From assembly GCA_003159055.1 (NCBI GenBank), contig PMLH01000616.1:2425-8504 (forward strand): 6,080 nt of DNA, written 5' to 3'. The translations under genes and the position numbers were made by a program. The stretch's first letter is position 1. Each line of letters begins with the position of its first letter. The notes beneath the pieces were generated by a model, which saw only the letters and a program-made list of their open reading frames with translations, searched no databases and was not told where the DNA came from. The stretch comes from Myxococcales bacterium (GTDB lineage: Bacteria > Myxococcota > Polyangia > Fen-1088). Positions 1 to 5,612 of this stretch are shown piece by piece.

Positions 1-1544
1 GGATTCTTGCATTGGGGGCAGATTTCGCGAATCGGTTCGGAATGCCCGCAGTAGTGGCAGAGCAGGTGTCCGCGCAAGCGGTGCAAGGTGAGAGAAACCG
101 CACAGGCTTTGCAACGAACGACATGGCCGCAGGCGTGGCAATGCACGAAAGTCGAAAAGCCACGACGATTGAGGAACAGAATCGTCTGTTCACCGGCGGC
201 CAGAGCTTGATCGACCGCCAACGCCAGCGGAGGGGATAGCAGGCCGTCCGGCCCAGGCGGATGGCGTCGCAAGTCGATCACCTCGACGGGCGGCAAGGGG
301 CGATCGGCGGCGGCTGGATTGGCGCGGACAGGAAGAAGCAGTCGAAAAAAGCGCCCCAGTTGAACGTTGCGGTAGGTTTCCAGGCACGGCGTCGCCGAAC
401 CAAGCACGGCCAGAGCACCACCCTGGCTTGCTCGCATCACGGCCAAATCGCGCGCGTTGTAGCGGAAGCCTTCGTCTTGCTTGAACGAACCGTCGTGTTC
501 TTCGTCGACCACCACGACGGCAAGGTTGCGTACCGGCGCGAATACCCCGGAGCGAGCGCCGACCGCAATGCCTACTTCGCCGCGCCGAAGTCTCCGCCAG
601 GCGGAAGCCCGTTCACCCGCCGGCAAGGCGCTGTGCAAAACTGCGACGTCATCGCCAAACCGAGCTCGAAAACGCGCCGCAAGCTGGGGCGTGAGCGCAA
701 TCTCAGGCACCAGCACAAGCGCGCCGCGGCCGCGACGGCGCGCCTCCGCGATGATGCGCAGGTAGACCTCGGTCTTGCCCGAACCAGTGATCCCCTGCAA
801 AACGAAGGTCGCGTAGCCCTTGTCGAGCGCCGCAAGCAAGGCAGCGTGCGCACCTTCCTGATAAGCGTTGAGTGTTGGCAACGTACCGTCGGTTGCCTCG
901 ACAACAAGCTCGGCCGTGTCGGCAGAGGCACGCCGCCTACGCTTGGTTCCCCGGATGTTCTCGGCCACCTCGACAAAACCGCGTTGTTCGAGGAACTCGA
1001 CGCGAGAGGCCTCGGACGATCCCTTGCGCACGAGCGCGGCGAGACTCAGCGTTCGCGCCTTCTTGAGACGCCCCAAAAGCTCGCGATCGGCGTCGTCGAG
1101 AGCCAGTGCGGACAGCCCGGATGGTACATCCGCCGTGGCGGAGCGAATCCCGAGCCCGGTCAGGCGGAGCCGTCGCGAAGCCGAGGCTCGCTCTCCGCTC
1201 GGTAGCGCGGAGCTCAGTACCTCGCCAAGCGGTGCCAAGTAGTACCCCGCCGCCCATCGACAGAGATCGAGGATAGGCTCGTCAATCGCCGGCCCATCGC
1301 CAACCACCTCGACGATGTCGCGAATGTTCTCGCGCAGCTCTGCATCAATGTTCTCGGCATGCCCCACCACAAATCCCGTGACGGTGCGGTGGCGAAAAGG
1401 CACCAGCACCTGGGTACCGACGGGAATCTCCCCCGACCGATTGCTTCGGTAGGTGTGGATGTCAAAGATCGGCAAGGCAACCGCGACCTCGAGAAAGGTC
1501 TCCTCCTCGCGAGTATCTCTGCGGCTGGCGCGATCAGCGGGCAT
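1..1544 (-). CDS. priA: Primosomal protein N' (PriA), replication-restart helicase, C-terminus cut by window edge
   Basis: PriA is a cytoplasmic superfamily 2 3'-5' DNA helicase that recognises abandoned replication forks and starts reloading of the replicative helicase. From the ATG at 1544 I read 514 uninterrupted codons to the window edge; the family is usually about 730 residues, so roughly 200 C-terminal residues are missing. Visible in order: an N-terminal 3'-end-binding domain (about 16-115, with 'VALPIFDIHTY' and 'GTQVLVPF'), a winged-helix region (about 150-200), Walker A GITGSGKT (251-258), the Walker B box DEEH (347-350), motif III GSATP (382-386), 'FLNRRGF' (457-463), and the inserted zinc-binding domain with eight cysteines in four pairs (469/472, 478/481, 496/499, 509/512). 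No defect is seen. The start lies 11 bases after the sctU stop and has no clear Shine-Dalgarno sequence; the frame stays open a little way upstream, so an earlier non-ATG start is possible. Confidence 0.96.
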   Translation of the reverse strand, partial: MPADRASRRDTREEETFLEVAVALPIFDIHTYRSNRSGEIPVGTQVLVPFRHRTVTGFVVGHAENIDAELRENIRDIVEVVGDGPAIDEPILDLCRWAAGYYLAPLGEVLSSALPSGERASASRRLRLTGLGIRSATADVPSGLSALALDDADRELLGRLKKARTLSLAALVRKGSSEASRVEFLEQRGFVEVAENIRGTKRRRRASADTAELVVEATDGTLPTLNAYQEGAHAALLAALDKGYATFVLQGITGSGKTEVYLRIIAEARRRGRGALVLVPEIALTPQLAARFRARFGDDVAVLHSALPAGERASAWRRLRRGEVGIAVGARSGVFAPVRNLAVVVVDEEHDGSFKQDEGFRYNARDLAVMRASQGGALAVLGSATPCLETYRNVQLGRFFRLLLPVRANPAAADRPLPPVEVIDLRRHPPGPDGLLSPPLALAVDQALAAGEQTILFLNRRGFSTFVHCHACGHVVRCKACAVSLTLHRLRGHLLCHYCGHSEPIREICPQCKN

Positions 1545-1555
1545 GGGTGGGCTCG

Positions 1556-2620
1556 CTAGAGACTCTGGCCCCGTCGAGAGGTTCCGGCCAACCCAAGTTT
1601 GCCATTCGCAAGCAGTTCGGCGACCGGCTCGTACAGTCTTTCAGGGATCTGTTCGCCCTCATCCGACCTTGCCAGTTCCTCAGCCAAGGAAGCACTTACG
1701 ATGACGGGCACGCCCACCTGCGAGGCAGCCGCTTCAATCCGTCTCGCGAAGTGATTCCTGCCTTTGCACACGATGACCGGGGCGCCGGAAAAGGCCGGAT
1801 CGTAGCGTAGTGCTATCGCTGCACAGCCGGGCTCGATCACAACCAAATCAGCCTGCGCCAACTCGGCGAGAGCCTTGGCTTGCGAGAGCTCGAGGTGAAT
1901 GCGTCGTCGTTCAGCCTTGAAAGCAGGATCTCCCTCGGTTTCCCTGTGCTCACGCTTTGCCTCATCGTGGGTCATCCGCAATGTCTTCCGATGGCGGCAG
2001 CGCTTCCACAAGTAGTCTGCAAGGCCGAGGCCCAGCAGGGTGAACGCCAAACCAAGACCGAGGTGCTTCGCTATGACGAAAATGCCGTCAAGAACCCGCG
2101 AGACGTCGCAGACGCTTGACCTGGCGATTGCTGCTGCGGCGGAATAGATGCACGCAGCCGCGACAGCCAAGAGCGCCACGACCTTGGCCAATGCTTGACC
2201 GGTGGCAGCGAGCTTGTCGGTTCCCCAGAGCCGAAGCAGACGCGGGCCGATTCGCTGCGCGTTCGGCAGTAGCAGGTTCGTGCGAACGAGTCCACGCGTC
2301 TGCAGATAGCCGACGGCCAGAGCAGCACCGACGATTGCGACCATGGGTATTGCCAACACCGAGGCAGTCGCGCGCAGTCCGGCGGCGAGCGCGGCGCCGA
2401 CCGAAAGCGGCCCCGCCGAAGCCCTGATGGATTCGCGAAAGAAGAGAACCAGAACACCCACCGCAGCCCTGCCACAAGCGATGAGGGCCGCGCAAGCGGC
2501 GAAGACGACGAATCCCGACATGAGGTCGTGACTGACGGCGACCAGGCCCTCCGACCTCGCTTGCGCCACCTTGCGCGGCGTGGCCTCGTGCGTGCGATTC
2601 TCTTCGGATGAATCAGCCAT
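1556..2620 (-). CDS. sctU: Type III export apparatus switch protein, SctU/FlhB family, without the NPTH autocleavage motif
   Basis: This 354-residue inner-membrane protein belongs to the FlhB/YscU family, which wraps the FliPQR gate and, through its cytoplasmic domain, controls which substrates the type III secretion machine exports. Family signs: a charged N-terminus with 'ATPRKVAQARSEG' (13-25), about four hydrophobic segments (roughly 33-61, 75-105, 143-166, 185-205), the linker 'MTHDEAKREHRETEGDP' (216-232), and a C-terminal domain with 'ALRYDP' (270-275), 'APVIVCKG' (280-287) and 'YEPVAELLA' (330-338). The striking feature is residues 263-266: almost all relatives have Asn-Pro-Thr-His there and self-cleave between Asn and Pro, but here it is Glu-Pro-Gly-Cys. 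The flanking residues (ADLVV before, AAIALRYD after) align well, so the position is secure and cleavage is predicted to be lost. ATG start 14 bases after sctT, with a modest GGA upstream. Whether it serves a flagellum or a non-flagellar system is not settled. Confidence 0.93.
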   Translation of the reverse strand: MADSSEENRTHEATPRKVAQARSEGLVAVSHDLMSGFVVFAACAALIACGRAAVGVLVLFFRESIRASAGPLSVGAALAAGLRATASVLAIPMVAIVGAALAVGYLQTRGLVRTNLLLPNAQRIGPRLLRLWGTDKLAATGQALAKVVALLAVAAACIYSAAAAIARSSVCDVSRVLDGIFVIAKHLGLGLAFTLLGLGLADYLWKRCRHRKTLRMTHDEAKREHRETEGDPAFKAERRRIHLELSQAKALAELAQADLVVIEPGCAAIALRYDPAFSGAPVIVCKGRNHFARRIEAAASQVGVPVIVSASLAEELARSDEGEQIPERLYEPVAELLANGKLGLAGTSRRGQSL

Positions 2621-2634
2621 GCTCGATCCAGCCG

Positions 2635-3417
2635 TTATCGTCCGATCTCGGTTGCCGAGCGCATGAGCGCCAGAAACCCGGCGAGACTGCCTTGCATGGC
2701 TGCTTGAATGCCACCCAAGCCGAGCAGCAGAACCCCAACACCGAGTAGCGCCTTGGCCGGCACGCCCAAGGCATGCACGGGAAGCTGGGGCACTGCGCGG
2801 CCAATGAATCCCAGTACCAGGTCAGCGAGAACAAGCGCGATCAAAACAGGCGCGCACAATCCGAGCGCAGATTCGATGAGTTTGCCCGATGCGAGAATGG
2901 CCCCGCTCGCCATCGCATGCGCGGCGGGAGCAAGCCGGAGTGGCGTGGAAATCGGAATCGCATCGTAGCTGCGCGCGAGTGCTACCGCCACGTGCCCAAT
3001 GCCTCCGATCTCGAGAAAGACAACCGTCGACATGAGAAGCATCGTCGCGGCGAAGGGGCCGCTTCTGCCCGTGCCCACGGGCGCGCCTGCGTCGAGCGCG
3101 CCATACCCGGAGAGTGCGTCGACGAAACCGCCCGCTGCCTCGGCCGCTCGAAACCAGCACGCGCATAGGAAGCCCATCACCACGCCCACGAGAACCTCGC
3201 GTGCCGCCAGGACAGTCCACAACAATAAGGCACCGTCGGGCACCTGTGCCGACAGGATCGGCAGGCACAGTGCAGACAGCGCGACGCCAAAGGCCAAACG
3301 CAACGGCAGAGAGAGCGTTGGGCCTCCGAACGCCGGAATCAGCCACACGAGCGGCAGCGATCGCGCTGCGCCCAAAGCAAGCAAACCGAGGTGTCGCTCA
3401 AGCTCTGCTGGAAGCAC
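2635..3417 (-). CDS. sctT: Type III export gate subunit, SctT/FliR family
   Basis: A very hydrophobic 260-residue protein of the FliR/SctT family. In known systems one copy joins five FliP/SctR and four FliQ/SctS subunits in the helical export gate in the inner membrane. Family marks are 'AAREVLVGVVMGF' (71-83) followed by 'FRAAEAAGGFVD' (89-100), and late in the protein 'ADLVLGFIGRAVPQLPVHALGVPAK' split over 198-222, where the 'A-L-G-RxxPQ' pattern is diagnostic. Several hydrophobic segments are seen (about 12-30, 38-56, 66-88, 122-142, 185-207, 220-240). The start is GTG; I chose it because GAGGG lies a few bases upstream and an in-frame stop lies 24 bases upstream. It begins 7 bases after the sctS stop. 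The loop where FliR carries its plug (about 103-120) is Gly/Ala-rich here. Length is normal for the family. Confidence 0.93.
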   Translation of the reverse strand: MLPAELERHLGLLALGAARSLPLVWLIPAFGGPTLSLPLRLAFGVALSALCLPILSAQVPDGALLLWTVLAAREVLVGVVMGFLCACWFRAAEAAGGFVDALSGYGALDAGAPVGTGRSGPFAATMLLMSTVVFLEIGGIGHVAVALARSYDAIPISTPLRLAPAAHAMASGAILASGKLIESALGLCAPVLIALVLADLVLGFIGRAVPQLPVHALGVPAKALLGVGVLLLGLGGIQAAMQGSLAGFLALMRSATEIGR

Positions 3418-3421
3418 GTGA

Positions 3422-3426
3422 CCCTC
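3422..3426 (-). promoter_or_regulatory. Ribosome binding site deciding the GTG start of sctT
   Basis: GAGGG overlaps the TGA stop of sctS and precedes the sctT GTG by about 4 bases. It supports the GTG at 3417 as the start of sctT. Confidence 0.5.
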
Positions 3427-3700
3427 AACGAACCAACGGAATTAGGGCCAGCAAGGCCTCGGCGAATCGAACCACCTGTGCGCCCAGAAACGGCCCTGAC
3501 ACGAGCACGACCGCAACCACGGCGACGAGCTTCGGCACGAAAGCGATCGAGGGGTCCTGGATCTGCGTCGCGGCCTGCAAGGCGCCGACCACGAGCCCAA
3601 CCACCAGGCCCGCTAGCAGTGGCGGCGCGGAGACCACGAGCACCAGGAGCAGTCCTTCACGCACGACCCGCAACACCATATCTGTCGCAACGCTAGACAT
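3425..3700 (-). CDS. sctS: Type III export gate subunit, SctS/FliQ family
   Basis: A 91-residue protein with two long hydrophobic hairpin segments (about 15-45 and 55-78), matching the usual 88-91 residues of FliQ/SctS. These subunits intercalate with FliP/SctR in the export gate. The family signature is intact: 'REGLLLVLVVSAPPLLAGLVVG' spread over 14-35, then 'LQAATQIQDPSIAFVPK' (41-57), almost identical to the FliQ pattern QAATQI...FVPK. The ATG at 3700 lies inside the last codons of sctR, giving an 8-base overlap that suggests translational coupling. The frame remains open to an ATG at 3829, but that start would add 43 residues unlike the family and overlap sctR by more than 130 bases, so I reject it. 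A second in-frame ATG at codon 8 is a possible but less likely start. Confidence 0.94.
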   Translation of the reverse strand: MSSVATDMVLRVVREGLLLVLVVSAPPLLAGLVVGLVVGALQAATQIQDPSIAFVPKLVAVVAVVLVSGPFLGAQVVRFAEALLALIPLVR

Positions 3701-4409
3701 AGGATTCGACAAGCCCTCGCAACAGAAGCTGCCAACCGTCGGCGAGAACGAAGAGAAGCAGCTTGAATGGCAGGGACACCGAGGTCGGCGACAGCATCTG
3801 CATGCCAAGAGCAGCAAGTAGATTCGCAATCACCAGGTCGACCACCAGGAAAGGAATCAAAAGCAGAAATCCGATTTGGAAAGCCCGGCGCAGCTCGGAA
3901 GTCAGAAATGCCGGCACGACGACCAAGAAGTCACGGTCGGAGATCGAAGCCTGCTCGTCCGAGCTGCGCATACGCCGGGAAAGCCCGTAAAACAGCGACC
4001 GATCTTTGGCAGACGCATGCTTGAGCAAGAATTCCCGCAACGGCTCTTTCGCCTTGATGGCGGCCACACTCAAAGCCTCAAGGCCCTGCCCGCTCAGGAG
4101 TTCCGCGCCGGAGCCGCGCCCCAGGTCATCCGCGGCGGCTTTGAACATTCGCTCGCCGGTCGGTGCCATCACGTAGATGGTCAGAATCAGAGCGAGCCCT
4201 GTGATCACCTGCGACGGTGGGATCTGTGCCGCACCAAACGCGCTCTTCAGGATTGAAAGCACAAGGGCGATCTTCACGAAGCTGGTCATCAACAAGAGCA
4301 CAAAGGGCGCAATCGACAGCGCACCGATCGCCAGGAAGAGCATCACCGGCCGTGACGCCAGTCCGTGCGTCTGGTCGACGGCAGCTGCCAACGCGACGGT
4401 CACGTTCAT
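3693..4409 (-). CDS. sctR: Type III export gate subunit, SctR/FliP family
   Basis: A 238-residue polytopic protein of the FliP/SctR family; five copies form most of the export pore. Visible: a first membrane segment pair with 'APFVLLLMTSFVKIALVLSIL' split over 34-54, 'IPPSQVITGLALILTIYVMAP' split over 63-83, a hydrophilic region (about 85-163) containing 'PLREFLLKHASAKDRSLF' (123-140), 'PAFLTSELRRAFQIGF' (166-181), and the C-terminal signature 'SLPFKLLLFVLADGWQLL' (212-229). The first 20 residues lack a basic n-region followed by a long hydrophobic core, so I see no convincing cleavable signal peptide, unlike FliP; this and the ending 'LVESYV' look more like injectisome SctR. The pore-loop sequence GMQM (202-205) has Gln where FliP commonly has Met. 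Its ATG overlaps the fliO stop (ATGA), with a strong GAGGAGG ribosome binding site. Confidence 0.95.
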   Translation of the reverse strand: MNVTVALAAAVDQTHGLASRPVMLFLAIGALSIAPFVLLLMTSFVKIALVLSILKSAFGAAQIPPSQVITGLALILTIYVMAPTGERMFKAAADDLGRGSGAELLSGQGLEALSVAAIKAKEPLREFLLKHASAKDRSLFYGLSRRMRSSDEQASISDRDFLVVVPAFLTSELRRAFQIGFLLLIPFLVVDLVIANLLAALGMQMLSPTSVSLPFKLLLFVLADGWQLLLRGLVESYV

Positions 4410-4765
4410 GGGCTGCGCCTCCTCAGAATCTTGGACAGCACATCCACGAAGATACTCCCCGTCTTCTCCCCAGCCGGCGACACTTCGGTGATGGCGGCGC
4501 GGTCAACCTCCGCAATCAGGTTCACTGGCCCGTCGCCTACCCCCAACAAGAAGCAACGTCCAGCCGCTTCGACCAGGTAGACCGACCGCCGAGGTTCCAG
4601 GTAGCAGTGCCCGAGCACCCGAACGTTGGCAGACGAAACCCCTACGCCCTTTCGCCCCAGCCAGCGCAGCACCCAATAGGCAACCACACAGACCAGACCA
4701 AGCGAGATGAACGAAACTGCAAGCGGGCTTCCCAAGCCAGGGAGCTCAGAGCCTGAACCACCCAT
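4406..4765 (-). CDS. fliO: FliO-like flagellar biosynthesis/export gate assembly protein
   Basis: A 119-residue protein with a short N-terminus, one membrane segment (about 14-36, 'PLAVSFISLGLVCVVAYWVL') ending in a basic stretch RWLGRKG, then a small beta-rich soluble domain with 'VRVLGHCYLEPRRSVYLVE' (48-66), 'RCFLLGVGDGPVNLIAEVD' (70-88). This pattern of 'v.vl....L.p..svylvev.gr..llGv....v.li.e' is that of FliO, which in flagellated bacteria helps FliP form its pentamer and is not a stable part of the machine. Its place directly before sctR, in the flagellar order OPQR-flhB, supports the call. FliO is not a standard member of injectisome operons, so its pairing with an SctR-like gene is unusual. 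An in-frame TAA 13 bases upstream makes the ATG at 4765 the first possible ATG; there is no Shine-Dalgarno sequence. FliO diverges fast, so identification rests partly on context. Confidence 0.82.
   Translation of the reverse strand: MGGSGSELPGLGSPLAVSFISLGLVCVVAYWVLRWLGRKGVGVSSANVRVLGHCYLEPRRSVYLVEAAGRCFLLGVGDGPVNLIAEVDRAAITEVSPAGEKTGSIFVDVLSKILRRRSP
4418..4424 (-). promoter_or_regulatory. Strong ribosome binding site of sctR
   Basis: GAGGAGG lies within the last codons of fliO, 8 bases before the sctR ATG. It is the best Shine-Dalgarno match among the starts in this cluster and fixes the sctR start. Together with the ATGA stop/start overlap it points to coupled or locally boosted translation of sctR, whose product is needed in five copies per export gate. 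Confidence 0.75.
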
Positions 4766-4771
4766 GGGTGG
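4758..4771. repeat. 14-bp perfect palindrome over the fliO start codon
   Basis: CCACCCATGGGTGG reads the same on both strands and is centred on the fliO ATG. It sits immediately after the candidate promoter, so it could be an operator or a structure that affects initiation, but a palindrome of this length could also arise by chance where a Gly-Gly codon pair follows a C-rich leader. Confidence 0.5.
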
Positions 4772-4801
4772 GACTTACCGCTACTCGTCCCCGCATGTCA
4801 A
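4772..4801 (-). promoter_or_regulatory. Candidate promoter for the export-gate genes
   Basis: Between the terminator hairpin and fliO the minus strand contains an exact sigma-70-type -35 box TTGACA (4801-4796). The best -10 at 18 bases' spacing is TAAGTC (4777-4772), a poor match that keeps only the first two bases of TATAAT. If used, transcription would begin at or next to the fliO ATG, giving a leaderless or nearly leaderless message. The perfect -35 and the absence of a Shine-Dalgarno sequence are compatible with this, but the weak -10 makes it a tentative call. Confidence 0.3.
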
Positions 4802-4819
4802 CCGAGCAGTCAATACGAA

Positions 4820-4843
4820 AGCGCCGCCCTGAAAGGCGGCGCT
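4820..4843 (-). terminator. Probable intrinsic terminator after rplQ
   Basis: A perfect 9-bp G+C-rich stem (AGCGCCGCC pairing with GGCGGCGCT) with a 6-base loop sits about 25 bases beyond the rplQ stop and about 55 bases before fliO. Read on the minus strand, the stem is followed by TTCGTATTG, including the last paired T only a short T run, so the U-tract is weak. It most likely marks the end of the rpoA-rplQ transcript and would make the export-gate genes a separate unit or one reached only by read-through. Confidence 0.7.
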
Positions 4844-4867
4844 CTTGCTAGCCGGATCTACTGACGG

Positions 4868-5527
4868 CTAGTCGCCGCCGCGGCTTCGGCTCGACCGCTT
4901 CATGGTCGCGGCCGACTTCGCTGGTGCACGTCCGGCACCACCGTCCTTCTTGGCCTTCGGCGTGGGAGCGGCCTTGGCCTTCGGGGCTTTGGCCGGTTTT
5001 GCCCCGGCCGGAGCGGCGGCCTTCGCCTTGCTCTTGGCCTCGCCACCTTCCTTGGGCTCTTTGCCTTCCTTACCCTCTTTCCCCTTCCCCGGCGTCTTCG
5101 GCGCAGCTTCGTCGCCCTCTGCCGGAATCAGCTCAAGGAACCCCATCGGAGCCGCGTCGCCTGGACGTTGATCCGTCTTCATCAGGCGGGTGTAGCCACC
5201 ATGACGTGCCAGAAAGCGCGGTGCGATCTCCTCGAACAGCTTCAGGACCGCATCGCGGTCACGCACCGTTCGCAAAGCCATGCGCATGGCATGAACCACG
5301 CGGGCGCGCTCCTCGTCGGTGCGCTTGTCCGGCTTCTTGGTCAAGATCGGCCCCAACCGCCGTGCCACCGTGATGACACGTTCAGTCAAGCGACGAATCT
5401 CCTTGGCCTTGACCACGGTGGTCCGAATCCGCTCGTAGGTGAGCAATGCCGCCACCATGTTGGAAAACAACGCCTTGCGGTGGGCGGAGGTCCGGGAAAG
5501 ATGAAGTCCAGCTCTCTTGTGTCGCAT
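4868..5527 (-). CDS. rplQ: 50S ribosomal protein L17 with a long low-complexity C-terminal extension
   Basis: L17 is a core protein of the large ribosomal subunit, near the peptide exit tunnel. Residues 1-136 are typical: 'MRHKRAGLHLSRTSAHRKAL' at the start, 'AKEIRRLTERVIT' (41-53), 'PRFLARHGGYTRLMK' (103-117), and 'RPGDAAPMGFLELIP' (121-135). Compared with the 127-residue E. coli protein, the core has an insertion around 60-80 ('LTKKPDKRTDEERARV', 62-77). Beyond about residue 137 comes an 82-residue tail rich in Lys, Ala, Gly, Pro and Glu, with short repeats (KEGKEGKEPKEGG, 150-162; later AKA/PKA/KPAK units), ending in SSRSRGGD; it should be disordered and very basic towards its end. The frame is unbroken, so I see a true extension. 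rplQ follows rpoA after 85 bases, as in the ribosomal alpha operon, and ends about 25 bases before a hairpin terminator. Only a weak AGG precedes the ATG. Confidence 0.97.
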   Translation of the reverse strand: MRHKRAGLHLSRTSAHRKALFSNMVAALLTYERIRTTVVKAKEIRRLTERVITVARRLGPILTKKPDKRTDEERARVVHAMRMALRTVRDRDAVLKLFEEIAPRFLARHGGYTRLMKTDQRPGDAAPMGFLELIPAEGDEAAPKTPGKGKEGKEGKEPKEGGEAKSKAKAAAPAGAKPAKAPKAKAAPTPKAKKDGGAGRAPAKSAATMKRSSRSRGGD

Positions 5528-5612
5528 GTTGGCCTAAATACTCGGTGCTCTACGGGTTGGGAGGGGAATTCCTGGAATCGCTTTGGATGCTTGGGCTGTC
5601 TCTAGGCCTTCT

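Noticed and set aside
261..1205. 314-codon open frame on the plus strand
   Set aside because: It lies wholly opposite priA, whose helicase motifs are unmistakable; its translation is Arg-rich without recognisable domains, as expected for an antisense shadow in G+C-rich DNA.
2071..2495. Alternative minus-strand frames inside sctU
   Set aside because: They are out of frame with the clear FlhB-family protein and show no family pattern of their own.
3425..3829. Longer version of sctS starting at 3829
   Set aside because: The added 43 residues do not resemble the family and would overlap sctR by over 130 bases; the ATG at 3700 gives the normal 91-residue protein.
4902..5373. Plus-strand open frames opposite rplQ, one with a hydrophobic Ala-rich translation
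   Set aside because: They mirror the Lys/Ala/Gly-rich L17 tail; the apparent hydrophobic character follows from reading that repetitive segment on the other strand.
5528..5612. Possible terminator or promoter between rpoA and rplQ
   Set aside because: I found only a short GGAATTCC palindrome and the similar words TAGGCCTT and TAGGCTTT near the rpoA stop, with no stable hairpin followed by a T run and no good promoter pair.
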